Position numbers and translations under genes: made by a program
NCBI GenBank assembly: GCA_000442125.1
Contig: KE546975.1
Coordinates: forward strand, 620,001 to 684,000
Source of the DNA: Opeltia flavorubescens
Taxonomy: Eukaryota > Ascomycota > Lecanoromycetes > Teloschistales > Teloschistaceae
DNA length: 64,000 nucleotides
Direction: 5' to 3'
Part shown: piece by piece, positions 1-12,518 of the stretch
How positions within the stretch are numbered: position 1 is the stretch's first letter
Layout: each line of letters begins with the position of its first letter
Notes under the pieces: model-generated
What the model was told of the DNA's origin: nothing
Database searches by the model: none
Seen by the model: the letters and a program-made list of their open reading frames with translations, nothing else

Positions 1-3000
1 ATACCAAAACGCCCAAATGTATACTATTTTATATAGCAAAAATACTGCTTATTGAGTTCTTTTACAGACCTCCTATATAATTTGTATAGCAACTCTATAT
101 AAACCTATCGAAAAAAAAGTAATAAATCGTTTAAGCTCGTTCGTAAGCTTTGTAGCTTTTATAAATTTCGCGCTTATAATTATCAATTAAGGTTTAAACG
201 TTATCCAGATCCTTTATATAGTACTATTAATTATATACCGGATTCTAGTCTTTTTAGCGTACTAGATATTATATAATATACCTACGGCTCTATTATATAG
301 TTCGTTTATTAAAAAGTCACTCGATTTTTTATAATTTTTATTCCTCTATATTGCTTTCTATCGCGATAGCTTCTAGAAAGTTAGGTTCTAGACGGTAAAA
401 CGGGTTTATTTAAGGGGGTTTGAATAATTTAAGGTATATAACCGAGAAAACTAAATAAATATCCTAATAACTAGAGATATTAAGTTAGTATACTAGGCGT
501 TTTATTTATTTTATAATCTTAAATAAGCTAATATATTATTATAATAGTTTAGTTTTAATAGATATATTTATTATTAGTATAGAATATCCTTTATATAAGC
601 GTAATAAAACTTAATTACTAGTTTTATAAAATAGTAGTTAGTATTTATAATTATAATAATATTTAAACTCTATTTAAATAAAAAAAATTATATTTAAAGC
701 TTTAATATATAATATAATATAATTAACTTTTATTTTTTTTAAAATAGTATTAAAAAATCTAGAGTAGCCTTTAATTTAAATTTATATACTACTTTATTTA
801 TTATTTAATTTCTAGTAGTTAAAGAGATAGAATTATTTAAAATAGTTTATATTCTAAATAAAATAGTAGGCTAAAGATTCGGATTTTTTAATTTATAGAT
901 AAAATATTTAAATATAATTTTAGTAGTTTAGTTAATTTATTTAAAGGAACTATTAATTTAAAAATAATATATAATTAAATATAATAAATTTATACTAAAC
1001 TTTTTAAATAGTATAGTTTATAATTTAAATAGGAATTTATAATTATAATTAGAAATAATAATTTTTAATAATTTTTAATTAGCGGTTTAAAATTTATCTA
1101 ATAATATAAATATTTATTTAATAATTAAAAAAGTTTTTTTATTAAAAATAAAAATAATTCTTTTAATAAATTTATTTATTATAGATAAAATCGTATTTAG
1201 GCTATTAAATATAGTAAGTATAATTAGAATAAAATTAATAAATATCGTATAAAATAATATTATAAATAAAGAAATTAGCTATAATAAATTATAAAATAGA
1301 AATTTTTTAATTTTTATAATCTTATACTAAAAATAATAATAAAAATAAAATTTTAATAGTTTTATTAAACTATATATATAATAGCCTATAATAATAAAAT
1401 AGTATATTTTATAGAATTCTAGATATTTTTTTTTATATATTATAGCGATAATATCTTTTACTACTTTAAATAGTATATATAATCTTTAAAATCTAGTAAT
1501 ATAATTAATATAAAAAATAAATTTTAATATATTATTTTATATAGTATTTAAACCGCTATATTCCGATTTATACTTATTTTATATCGGAATCGAAGTATAA
1601 AATACTATTGGAGGCGTATTATTTTAAAGGTTTTATACTAGCGAAACTTACGGAATAAATAGCGGAATAAATTATAAGGCCTATCGATTATTATTTTAAC
1701 CGTTAGAAATAATAATCGGCGGATTATAAATTTAATTATATAAAATATTTAAAGCGTTTTAAATATTATTTTATATAAAATTTTCGCTCTTATACTTCGA
1801 TTTAGGTATATTTTATATAGTATTTTAAATATAAACCGTTAAATTCGAGTAATCCGTTATAGTACTACTATATATAAAAGGAATTTTAGAGGCGTTCTCG
1901 CCTAGTATATTATTTTTATTAAATTATTAAAATATTTTTTTCTATTAAAGGTCGTTTTAATACCTAGCTTATAACTACGTTTTTATAGAAAAAGTTATTT
2001 ATTTAAATAAAGGCTATAATAAAATTAACCTCTATAGTATTAAATTTATTTAATTTATTATAGTCCTGGTTATTAAATAGTAGATTAGAATTTAAACTCG
2101 CTAGTTTAAATAATATATTAGGAATAATATATTCTTTTTTAGATTTATATTATACTTTTAGGTTAAATTAGCGTAAATATTAATTTACTTAGATATACTA
2201 AATATTAATTTTTATAATAAAAGTCGAGCTTATAATTAATATCCTTTTAATAATATTATAAATTACTAAATAGTTAATTTAAATAATAATAGTGTATTTT
2301 AATAATTTAACTAGATATTAAATTTTTTTTAATATTTAAATAAAACCTATAATTTTAAGTTCTATAAACTAATAATTTAACTCCGCGGTAGTAAAGAGTC
2401 TAGATAGAAATAAAATTAGCTATATAGCTATTCTAGATAACTATTTACTTATAGATATAATAGTACCAGACTTAATATAAAATACTATAATATCAAAGTT
2501 AAATTCCTTTAAAGTATCTAAATTAACTTATATAATTTTCTTAAAGTTAAAATATTTTAAGATAGTAGGCTTTAAAAGTACTTCCTAAAGTAATAAAAAT
2601 AATATTTTTTATATAGTATTTAGTAAATTTAAACGATATCTAAAATTATAATTCTTTTAATTTATACTAGATTTTAGTATATCTTTAAATATAAATATTT
2701 TAAAATTCTATAAAGGCCGAGCTAGCTATATATAAAAATAAATATATTAATAAAAATATTCTATAAGGTCTAAATAGTATTCGAGATTCCTAAATATTTT
2801 TAAATATTATATTTAAAAAATCGCTTTAAATTTATTTTCGCCTATTATTAGATTAAAAAAATTCACTTTTTAGTCTAATAATTTAATATTAGAATAATTT
2901 AAAAAGACCTTTTTAAAAGAAATTAAAACGTTTTTATCTATTAATAAACGGAAAAGCTTTTTTAAATTAGATAAATATTCTTTAAAAAACCAAGCTCCTA

Positions 3001-4460
3001 ATATAATATTATTAATATATATATAAGAATACTTTAAATACTTTAAAATATTATTAATTTATTATTAGATATACGTTATTAAATTTATATAATCTATAAT
3101 AAATATTAAAAATATCTTTTAGCTATAATAGGTTACTATAATAAATATATATTTACTTATTAAATAAACGCGTTATTAATAAAAAAAACTAGTTACGTCT
3201 AGTATAATAATATAGGTATAACCTTTTAAAAATAATATAATTTTAGATTATAAAAGTATAGTATAAATATTATAAATAGATATTTTATTAAAATTTTTTA
3301 TATTAATAATTATTTTTTTTTTCTTTAATAATTTTTTTTAAATTATAAAAATAAAAAAAAAGAAAAAAATTAAATTAGTCGTTTATTTTATATAGTTAAG
3401 TCTATATATTTTATTAAATATATTGTTAATAATCTAGCGATTTTTAATATTAATAAAGTAAATTTTAGGTTTATATTTAAATAAACCTTATTAATTATTT
3501 TTAAATAATAGTTTTATTTATTTATTTTTAAATATATTAATAAACCTTTTATCGACTTATAATATAAGAAATTCTATAATAAATTTAGATAGTATATTCT
3601 ATTATTTTATATTACTAAATATTATTATTCTATTAAATAATTTTTATTCTAATTATAATAAATTAATCTATTTTATTTATAAGGATTTACTTTATTAAAT
3701 TTAGAAGGATATATTATTTTATATACGTTTTTAATAGGGTTTTTAATAAATAATAGGTCGTTTATAATTAAATTTATATAGTAATTATCTATAAAGTTAT
3801 CCGAAAATAGTAAATTTTTAGATATTTTTAGTATATATATAGCTAGTTCCTTAAATATATTATATAAAAAATAATTATTATAGGCGATATTAATAATAAT
3901 ACCGAGATTGAATTTTACCGGTATATATATATTTTAACTTATATTATTACGGGCTAAAATATATATAATTTTATTATCTATAATATAAATAAATAAAGTT
4001 ATATTTATTTTAGCGGGTTTAAAAAATAAATTATAATTTAAAGGTAAATTTTTTACTAAAACTAATATTATAACTTTTAATATAATAGGTATTAAAGTAT
4101 ATTTAATAATTTTAATCTTAGATATAAAAAAAGGTATTTTTATTATAGTAATAAGAATAATAGTATTTTTATAATTATTAATAGTCGCTTTTTAGTTTAT
4201 TAGAGAGAAAGATATTTATTTTAAAATTATAATATTATTCCTAACTAAAATATTAGCTTTAAAGTTATTTATAATATAAAGTTCTCTTTTAATATAAATA
4301 AAAATTTAAATACCGTCGTTTATTATAATAAAAAAATGGATTATTTAAATAATATATTCCTTTATTTTATATAGGTTCGTATTAAAGCTTCTTATAGTTA
4401 AAGGTTATACTATAATAAAAATTTTATAACTAGGTAATATTTTCTTAAAAAATTTCCTAT
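1..4460 (-). mobile_element. Gypsy chromovirus A1, 3' two-thirds (family A)
   Basis: Fossil LTR retrotransposon read on the minus strand. Positions 1-140 are the reverse complement of the tail of copy A2 (12,100-12,226), and the similarity runs without a gap to 4,460, where it stops at the start of A2. The remainder of A1 resumes at 12,519. The 3' LTR lies just outside the left edge of the window, perhaps 100 bp away plus about 200 bp of LTR. The element is heavily broken by RIP. Its interruption by A2 makes it older than A2. Confidence 0.9.
230..4460 (-). pseudogene. A1 degraded pol region
   Basis: Remnant of the pol polyprotein of a Ty3/gypsy chromovirus, assigned by collinearity with A2 and A3. 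Reading right to left: the rest of the protease (about 4,460-4,130), reverse transcriptase (about 3,560-2,920, with the remnant of the catalytic YxDD box near 3,005-3,025), integrase (about 1,560-700, catalytic core about 1,270-930) and a C-terminal chromodomain remnant (about 355-230). The chromodomain in this family is thought to steer integration to heterochromatin. Many breaks; not functional. Confidence 0.8.
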
Positions 4461-4465
4461 TTATT
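4461..4465. repeat. Target-site duplication of A2, left
   Basis: The 5-bp sequence TTATT abuts the left LTR of A2 and recurs at 12,514-12,518. With one copy of TTATT, the flanking A1 sequence lines up with the equivalent stretch of A2 (7,718-7,748) without a gap. Confidence 0.85.
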
Positions 4466-4664
4466 TGTTATAATTTTGATTTGTTTAGCTGCAGCCTTTA
4501 TATCAGTATATACTATATACATTAATATGCAGTATATATATAACGTTGGTTGTACGTATTAGTAGATAACGATTAGATAGCGATAAGCTAAACGAGCTAG
4601 TATATAGTTAGCTGGTAGTAGTTAAAGAATAAGCAACCTTTATTACTATAAGAGATTTCTATTA
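4466..4664 (+). repeat. A2 5' LTR
   Basis: 199 bp, starting TGTTATAATTTTG and ending TCTATTA. The 3' LTR (12,315-12,513) matches it along its length with differences that are mostly transitions. The terminal dinucleotides fit TG...CA altered by RIP. It contains an AT-rich near-palindrome (about 4,504-4,543) and the conserved block AACGTTGGTTGTAC, both shared with the LTRs of A3. Confidence 0.9.
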
Positions 4665-5103
4665 AGTAGTAGTAATTGATCTAATTTTCTTTTACTATAT
4701 TTATTTACACCGAAAGAAAAACGATCTACTAGCCTATTACAGGTATTAATACTTATTATACTAGTTCTTTATATTATTAAGTCCTCGTTTCCGCACGCTC
4801 TTTATTATAAATTCTCGAGTTTTTTTTATAGCTTTTACTAGCAAATTATATATAAAATCTATAAAAAAGGATCTAAACTACTTAATCAGACGATTATTTT
4901 ATACTAAAAAATACTTATTTTTTTCGCCCGTCGATTACTTTTTAATATATATATATTTAAGGCTTTTAAGGTCTTTTATTTTAGTAGAATATAAGTTTAG
5001 GTAATTACGACCTACTTTTTAACTACTTTTTTAACTATTTTTAAGCGATTTTTCTTTTAATTATTTATTTCCACACTTTTACCTAACTTTATTATTAGTA
5101 GCT

Positions 5104-5330
5104 ATCTGTTACTTTTCTTCTAGGGGTATACTTATCTATAGACTGGCTGCTCCCGCTAGCTACAGCTATTAGCTACTTCCGCTAGCTATAGCCTTTAAAT
5201 AGGCTGCTCCCGCTTTAAAAATAAAAAGAAAAAGAGGAAAGAAATAGGAAGGAAACGTTAATTTATAGGTATATATATAGCTAAAAGAGGTATAGCTATT
5301 AAAAAGTAATTAGAAACTCGTAGAAACTTA
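5104..5330 (+). repeat. Extra segment in the A2 leader
   Basis: About 230 bp present between the 5' LTR and gag of A2 but missing at the same point of A3 (about 35,725) and of A1. It holds GC-richer blocks repeating the string GCTGCTCCCGCT (around 5,145 and 5,205) and variants of CCGCTAGCTA. No reading frame or known family was recognised. It may be a small non-autonomous insertion or a private duplication in this copy. Confidence 0.6.
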
Positions 5331-5379
5331 TAAAAATTTACTTATTTTAACGCTTCTTTTAATAGTTTTTTTACGATCT

Positions 5380-8300
5380 TTAATCTAGTTTATAGATATC
5401 TTTAAAACTAGCTACTAATTCTACTACTAAACTTCCTAAAAACCTTATTATATTAGCCTATTATTTAGCTAAATTTATTAAAGTAAATAAGGGTACTTAT
5501 TATAAAAACGTATTTATAGATATTGGTTATACTATTAATTATATTATTAATAATTCTTTAAAGCCTCCGGTACTATCTAAAAATTTATTAAATCTAGTTA
5601 TAACTAGGCGTTTAAAATCTAGAAATCTATTTAAAAGTAAGCTTTGTTATCTATTTCGCTAGATTATAGAAATACTACTATTCAGAAAAGTTATTAAAAA
5701 TTTGGCTGCTAGTACCTAAAAATTCCGATAATATCCCTCTATTCGTTAATATTTAGCCGCTAGGTTTTAGATATTATTAGACTCTATACTAGAATCTTAT
5801 TAAAAAAGCTATTTATAACTAAAAAGTTCTTTATAAATATCGGTTAAAACTACTATTTTCGGTTATCTACTACCTATTTTAGATAATAATCGCCTATTAC
5901 TAGATTCGTAAATAAACAATCCGCTATAAGTTTTTAATATAGATAAAACGACGTTATAATATATAATTAATCGTATAATTTTAGCTACCTTAACTATTTA
6001 AAATAATAGGTAATAAGGATTTTAAAGTATCTAAGGATTATCTAGACTACCTAGACCTTCTAAATCTTCATCCGGAAGTAATAGCTAGAATATTTTAGAT
6101 TTTAGTTACTTTAACCCCTAACTTAATAAGTATTATAATAAAGGAGATATTATTATAGTAGATAAAAATATCTATTATAAAAATATTTATCTTTTTATTA
6201 AAAGAGTAAAGGATTTAACTATTATTAAAACTATTTTAGTAGTAAGAACTAATTTAAATATTTATTTATATAGTATAACTCTAATATAATATATAATAGA
6301 GCTATTAAATATTAAAAGAATTAGTTTAAAAAGTAATAAAAATAGTATAAAGGAATAATTTCATTATCTTATTAGGCGGTTTAAAGAATTTTCTAGCGTT
6401 ATTTTTAATAAGTTTATAGCTAAGAAATATATTATTTAGAATACACGTTTTTAAAGGGAACCAGCTAGCTATATTTAATCTATTATAAGATATATTAAAT
6501 TTATTAATATTTTAAATATTTATAACTAATTAACCTTTATATATTAAAATATTATACTTAAGCTTTATATTTTTATTAATTTATTAAATAAAAATATATC
6601 GGTTTTTTAATTTATTTCTACGCTTAAACTAAAAAAAGATTTATAGTTTAATATATATTATACTAAATGTTAAAAAATATAAAATTTTTTATTTTTTAGT
6701 AGGCTTTAAAGAAATACTTTACCTCGACCTAATAATTTTAGTAGGTATTTAAAAGTTTCCTTTTAAAATAATCAGTTTTATTAATTTCCGAAGTAATTTA
6801 GGTAATTATTTATATCTTAATAGTAATATTTTTAGTATTAAACTTACTTAAATACCTTTTAAAATATATATCGATTTTAAGGTTAAATTTAGAATTATAG
6901 CTAAAATATATATTAAAATATATATTTGAATATTTAAAACGCTTATTTAAATATTTAAAATTCTTACTAAAGCGAATAATAAAATACTTAGCGTTTATTC
7001 TATACCTAAAATCCGCCTAAATAAAGATAACTTACATTGCTAGCTCCTTAAAAGCCTATTTAAAATTAGTATCCTTTTATAAATTAACTAAATTTTTAAC
7101 GGCTTTAAGAATATTTAAACGCCTAAAAATAAAATTAAAATTATAGCTATAATAGAAATAATTTCGGTAATAATAATTAGTAATAATAACGTCCTAAAAT
7201 AACTATATTTTATATATCTACAGACGATTTTTATAAAGAAAATAATAAAAATATTACGCTATTAGAAGATACTACCTATAAATATTTAGACTATATATTT
7301 TATTTTAATGAGGGTAATAGTTAACTATAAGAGGATAATTTAAATACCTATTAAAAATTATTAAATAACGATCTAAGCTATTAAAAATCAGGCTATAATA
7401 ATTAATTTTTTATAGATTTTATAAATACGGTTTAAGCTTAAACAATTAAATATAATAAGTATTATAGTTTATTTATATCTAAAAATAAGTTTTATAATTA
7501 TTTATATACGGGTTATAATAAGTAAAATAAATAAAAAACGCTTATTCCTACATATACGATAGTCGCTACATTTATACCTATAATAAAAATTGTTAAATCT
7601 ATAGCTAAAAGAGACGATATTAGCTCTAGTTATAGATTTTATATCTATAGCTACGTTAAAACGCCTATTAAAATATATCCAGATAGGCCTAAAGAATCTA
7701 TTTATTTAAATTCTAGTTATAGATTTATTATAGTAGATAAGGAATTTCTTAAAAAAATATCACCTAGTTATAAAATTTTTACTATAGTATAACTCTTAAT
7801 AGTAAAAGGTTTTAGAACGGACTTATATAAAATAAAGGAATACGTTATTTAAACGATCTATTTTCCTATTATAATAAATAACGGTACCTAAATTTTTACT
7901 TATATTAAAAAGGAACTTTATATTATAAATAACTTTAGGGCTAATATTTTAATTAGAAATAATATTATAATTCTAGAATAAATATCTCTCTTTTTAATAA
8001 ACTAAAAAACGATTATTAGTAGCTATAAAAATATTATTATTCTTATTATTATAATAAGAATACTCTTTTTTATATTTAAAGTTAAAACTACTAAGCGTAC
8101 TTTAATACCTACTATATTAGAAACTATAATACTAGTTTTAATAAAAGGATTACTTTTAAATTATAATTTATTTTTTAAATCTATAGAAACTAATATTATT
8201 CTATTCGCTTATATTAGAGATAATAAAATTATATATATTTAGCTTATAATAATATAAGCTAAAATATATATATACCGGTAAAACTTAATTTTAATACTAT

Positions 8301-11300
8301 TACTAATATTATTTATAATAATTATTTTTTATATGATATACTTAAAAACCTAGTTATACGTATATTAAAAATATCGAAAAAATTACTATTTTCGAATACT
8401 TCTATAGATATTTACTATATAAATTTAGCTATAAACGACCTAAACTATATTAAAAACTCTATTAAAAATATATATAAAATAATATCTTCTAGTTTCGACG
8501 AAGTAAATCTTTATAAAATAAAGTAGATAGATCTATTATAAATAGAATAAAAATTATTTAATAGAATAATAATATTTAGCAATATATAATAAAGATAAAC
8601 GCTAGAAATATTTATTAAGGAATTTCCTATATTATAAGTCGATAAAAGGTTTATTAATATATTTAAGAATAAATAAATAAAGTTTTCGCTTAAAAATAGT
8701 TAGTAAGATTTATTTAAGTATAAACCTAAAATCTACTCTATTAATATTAAAGATCGCTAAATTATTAATAATATATTTAACGAAATATATCGTTTAGGCT
8801 ATATAAAATAAACGACTAACCCTACTCTATTCTCCTTCCTAGTCTTTATTATTTAGAATGAAACTTTTAAGAAAAAAAAAAAAGTAGTTATTAATATCTA
8901 TAATCTTAATAAAATATTTATTTATAATACTTATACTACGCTTTTATAATTCGAAATTATATTATTTTTAAAAGGTTACACCTATATTACTATACTAGAT
9001 ATAACTAGTTTTTTTTATTAATAGCGCGTTTATCTAATAAGTAAATATATACTTACTATTATAATCTACTATAACTAAAAAACGTTTTTAGTATCTATTA
9101 TAGGTTATATAAATTTAATAACCTACGTCTAGTAATAAATTAATAATATTTTAAAGTACTTAAAATATTCCTATATATATATTAATAATATTATATTAGA
9201 AGCTCGGTTATTTAAAAAGTATTTATCTAATTTTAAATAGTTTTTTCGTTTATTAATAGATAAAAACGTTTTAATCTCCTTTAAAAAAGTTTTTTTTAGA
9301 TTATCTAGACGTTAAATTATTAGATTAAAAAATAAATTCTTTTAGTTTAATTATAAAAGAAGATAAATTAATAGCGATTTCTTAAATATAATATCTAAAA
9401 ATATTTAATAAACTAGAATACTATTTAAACCTTATAGAATATTTTTATTAATACGTTTATTTTTATATATAAATAGCGAGGCCGCTATAAGATCTTAAAA
9501 CGTTTATACTTAAAGATATATTAAAATCTAATATAAATCGGAGAATATATTTTTTTAAACGTTAATTAGGATTATTAAATTTTATATAAAAAACGTCGTT
9601 TTTATTACTCTAAAAAATACTTTTAAAGCCTACTATCTTAAAGTATTTTAACTTTAATAAAATTATATAGGTTAACTTAAATATCTTAAAGGAATTTAGT
9701 TTTAATATTATAGTTTTTTAGATTAAACTAGGTATAATAGTCGATAAATAATTATCTAAAATAGCTATATAGCTAATTTTATTTTTATTCAGACTTTTTA
9801 TTACCGCGAAGTTAAATTATTAGTTTATAGAATTTAAAATCGTAGAGTTTATTTAAATATTAAAAAAGATTCGATATCTAGTTAAATTATTAAAATATAT
9901 TATTATTATTTAGATTAATTATTTAACTATTTATAATATCGTTAAAAGGACGTTAATTACAAGCTTAATATCTACTATAAGAACTAATATTAAATATATC
10001 CGTACTAGTTAATATCTATATTAATTTAATTTAGAGATTCGATATAAACTAGAAAAAAGATATATTATTCCTAATATATTATCTAAACTAGCTAGTCTAA
10101 ACTTTAACCTACTTTTTAATAGCTAGGACTATAGTAAACTAGATAAATTTAATACTATAAAGGTTAATTTTACTATAGCTTTTATCTAAATAAACAACTT
10201 TCTTTATAAAAACGTAGTTATAGGCTATTAAAACGACCTCTAGTAGAAAAAAATTTCTTAATAGCTTAATAAAAATAATATACTAAATAAGAACGCCTTT
10301 AAAATTCCTTTTATATATAATAGTACTATAACGGATCACTTAAATTTAACGGTCTATCCTTAAAATACTATATAAAATAGATATAAATTAGAGTATAGGA
10401 CTAAAAATTATATATAAAATAATATTTAAAATACTTTAAATAGTTAAACTTATAATCTACTAATTACTAATTTCGATAGTTAAAATAATAATTAATAGGC
10501 GGTAGTATTTCTATAATCTACTTTACTACCTATTTTATAATTAACTCCATAAACTCCGCTAGTCTAAAATTTTTAAAATAATATACCTCTAATAGTACTT
10601 TATACTTCGATTCCTATATAAAATATACTTAAATTAAAGTATAAAGGTTTAGATACTATATAAAATATATATTAAAATTTATTTTTTATATTAATCGTAT
10701 TATTAGATTATAAAGATTATATATACTATTTAAAGTAGCGAAAAATATTATTACTATAATATATAGCGAGGGACATTTAAAATTCTATAAAATATATTAT
10801 TCTATTATTATAAGCTATTATATATATAATTTAATAAAATTATTAAAATTTTATCTTCGTTATTATCTTTAATATAATATTATAAAAATTAGAAGATATT
10901 TACCTTATAATTTACTATAGCTAATTTCTTCGCCTATAATATTATTTTATACGATATCTATTAATTTTATTTTAGTTATATCTATTATACTTAATAGCTT
11001 AAACACGATTTTATTTATAACGAATAAATTTACTAAAAAAATTACTTTTATTTTTAGTAAAAAGACTTTTTCTATTATTAAATAGGTATTTATATTACTA
11101 GATAAGCTTTTAACCGCTAATTAAGGATTATTAAAATTTATTATTTCTAATTATAATTATAAATTCCTATTTAAATTATAGATAATACTATTTAAAAAGC
11201 TTAATATAAATCTATTATATCTAATCGCGTATTACCTTTAAATTAATAATTCTTTTAAACAAACTAATTAAACTATTAAAATTATATTTAAATATCTTAT

Positions 11301-12000
11301 CTATAAATTAAAGAATCCAGGTCTTTAGCTTATTATTTTACCTAAAATATAGGTTTTTTTAAATAATTCTATCTTTTTAACTACTAGAAACTAAATAATA
11401 AATAAGGTGGCCTATAAGTTTAAGTTAAAGGTAGCTCTAGATCTTTTTAATACTATTCTAAAAAAAATAAAGGTTGATTATATTATATTATATATTAAAG
11501 CTTTAAATATAATTTTTTTTATTTATATAAAATTTAAATATTATTATAATTAAAAGTACTAGTTTATATTTTTTAAAATCAGTAATTAGATTTTATTACG
11601 CTTATATAAAGGATATTTTATACTAGCGACGAATATATTTATTAAAATAAAACTATTTTAATAGTATATTAGACTATTTAAAATTATAAAAAAAGTTAAG
11701 CGTTTAATATACCGACTTAATATATCTAAATATTAGAATATCTATCTAGTATTTTTTATTACTTATCTAGAACCGTCTGAACCTTTTTAAACGAATTCTT
11801 TTTACCGTTTAGAACCTAACTTTTTTATATTAGTTAAAGTGGATAGCGATATAAAGAAATAAAAGTTATAAAAAATCGAATAACTTCTTAATAAATAGAT
11901 TATACGAAAAAGTAGAGGTATTATAATTTAATACCTAGTACGCTAAAAAGGTTAAGGTCCGGTATATAACTAATAATATAATATTAAGGATCTTAAAAAT
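5380..12000 (+). pseudogene. A2 degraded gag-pol region
   Basis: Fossil polyprotein of a chromovirus. Rough layout: gag about 5,400-7,650; aspartic protease about 7,690-8,020; reverse transcriptase about 8,700-9,330, with the remnant of the YxDD box near 9,171-9,190; RNase H and connection about 9,500-10,250; integrase about 10,690-11,480, with an HHCC-type start and a DDE core at about 10,955-11,290; chromodomain remnant about 11,860-11,990. The order PR-RT-RH-IN and the terminal chromodomain identify Ty3/gypsy rather than copia. The same layout is seen in A3 and, inverted, in A1. Many breaks throughout; no expressible protein. Confidence 0.85.
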
Positions 12001-12314
12001 ATAATAGGACTTATAAAGGATTATAAACGCGAAATCTATCCGGAGTAAAATATCTATAAAGGCCACGAAGCTTATAAAGGAGCTTAAATAATTTATTATT
12101 ATTTTTTCGATAGATTTATATAGAGTTGCTATATAAATTATATAGGAGGTTTATAAAAAAGTTTAATAAGCGATGATTTTACTATATAAAATAGTATATA
12201 TTTAGGCGTTTTAGTATAAAGGAAAATAGGTAATAGTTATAAAAAATAGGTTATAGCTTATAGGTATATAGTATAATAGCGAGATCGTTATAGTTTCTTT
12301 TATTTAGCGGTACT

Positions 12315-12513
12315 TATTATAATTTTAATTTATTTAGCTGTAGCCTTTATATTAGTATATACTATATATATTAATATATAGTATATATACAACGTTGGTT
12401 GTGCGCACTAGTAGATAACGATTAGATAGCGATAAGCTAAGCGAGCTAGTATATAGTCAGCTGGCAGTAATTAGAAAACAAGCAACCTTTACTACTATAA
12501 GAGATTTCTGCTA
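12315..12513 (+). repeat. A2 3' LTR
   Basis: 199 bp, the partner of 4,466-4,664. It is preceded by TTTAGCGGTAC, which also precedes the A3 3' LTR and is the likely polypurine-tract position. It ends GATTTCTGCTA, followed by the TTATT duplication. Confidence 0.9.
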
Positions 12514-12518
12514 TTATT
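12514..12518. repeat. Target-site duplication of A2, right
   Basis: TTATT, identical to 4,461-4,465. It marks A2 as one clean insertion. Confidence 0.85.

Larger units (their letters stand above)
4466..12513 (+). mobile_element. Gypsy chromovirus A2, full length (family A)
   Basis: Complete but dead 8,048-bp LTR retrotransposon on the plus strand, bounded by two 199-bp LTRs and a 5-bp duplication (TTATT). It sits inside A1, a relative in the opposite orientation. Order of parts: LTR, leader with an extra roughly 230-bp segment, gag, protease, reverse transcriptase, RNase H, integrase, chromodomain, LTR. RIP has left breaks across the whole coding region. It is younger than A1, and both were mutated after A2 landed. 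Confidence 0.93.
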
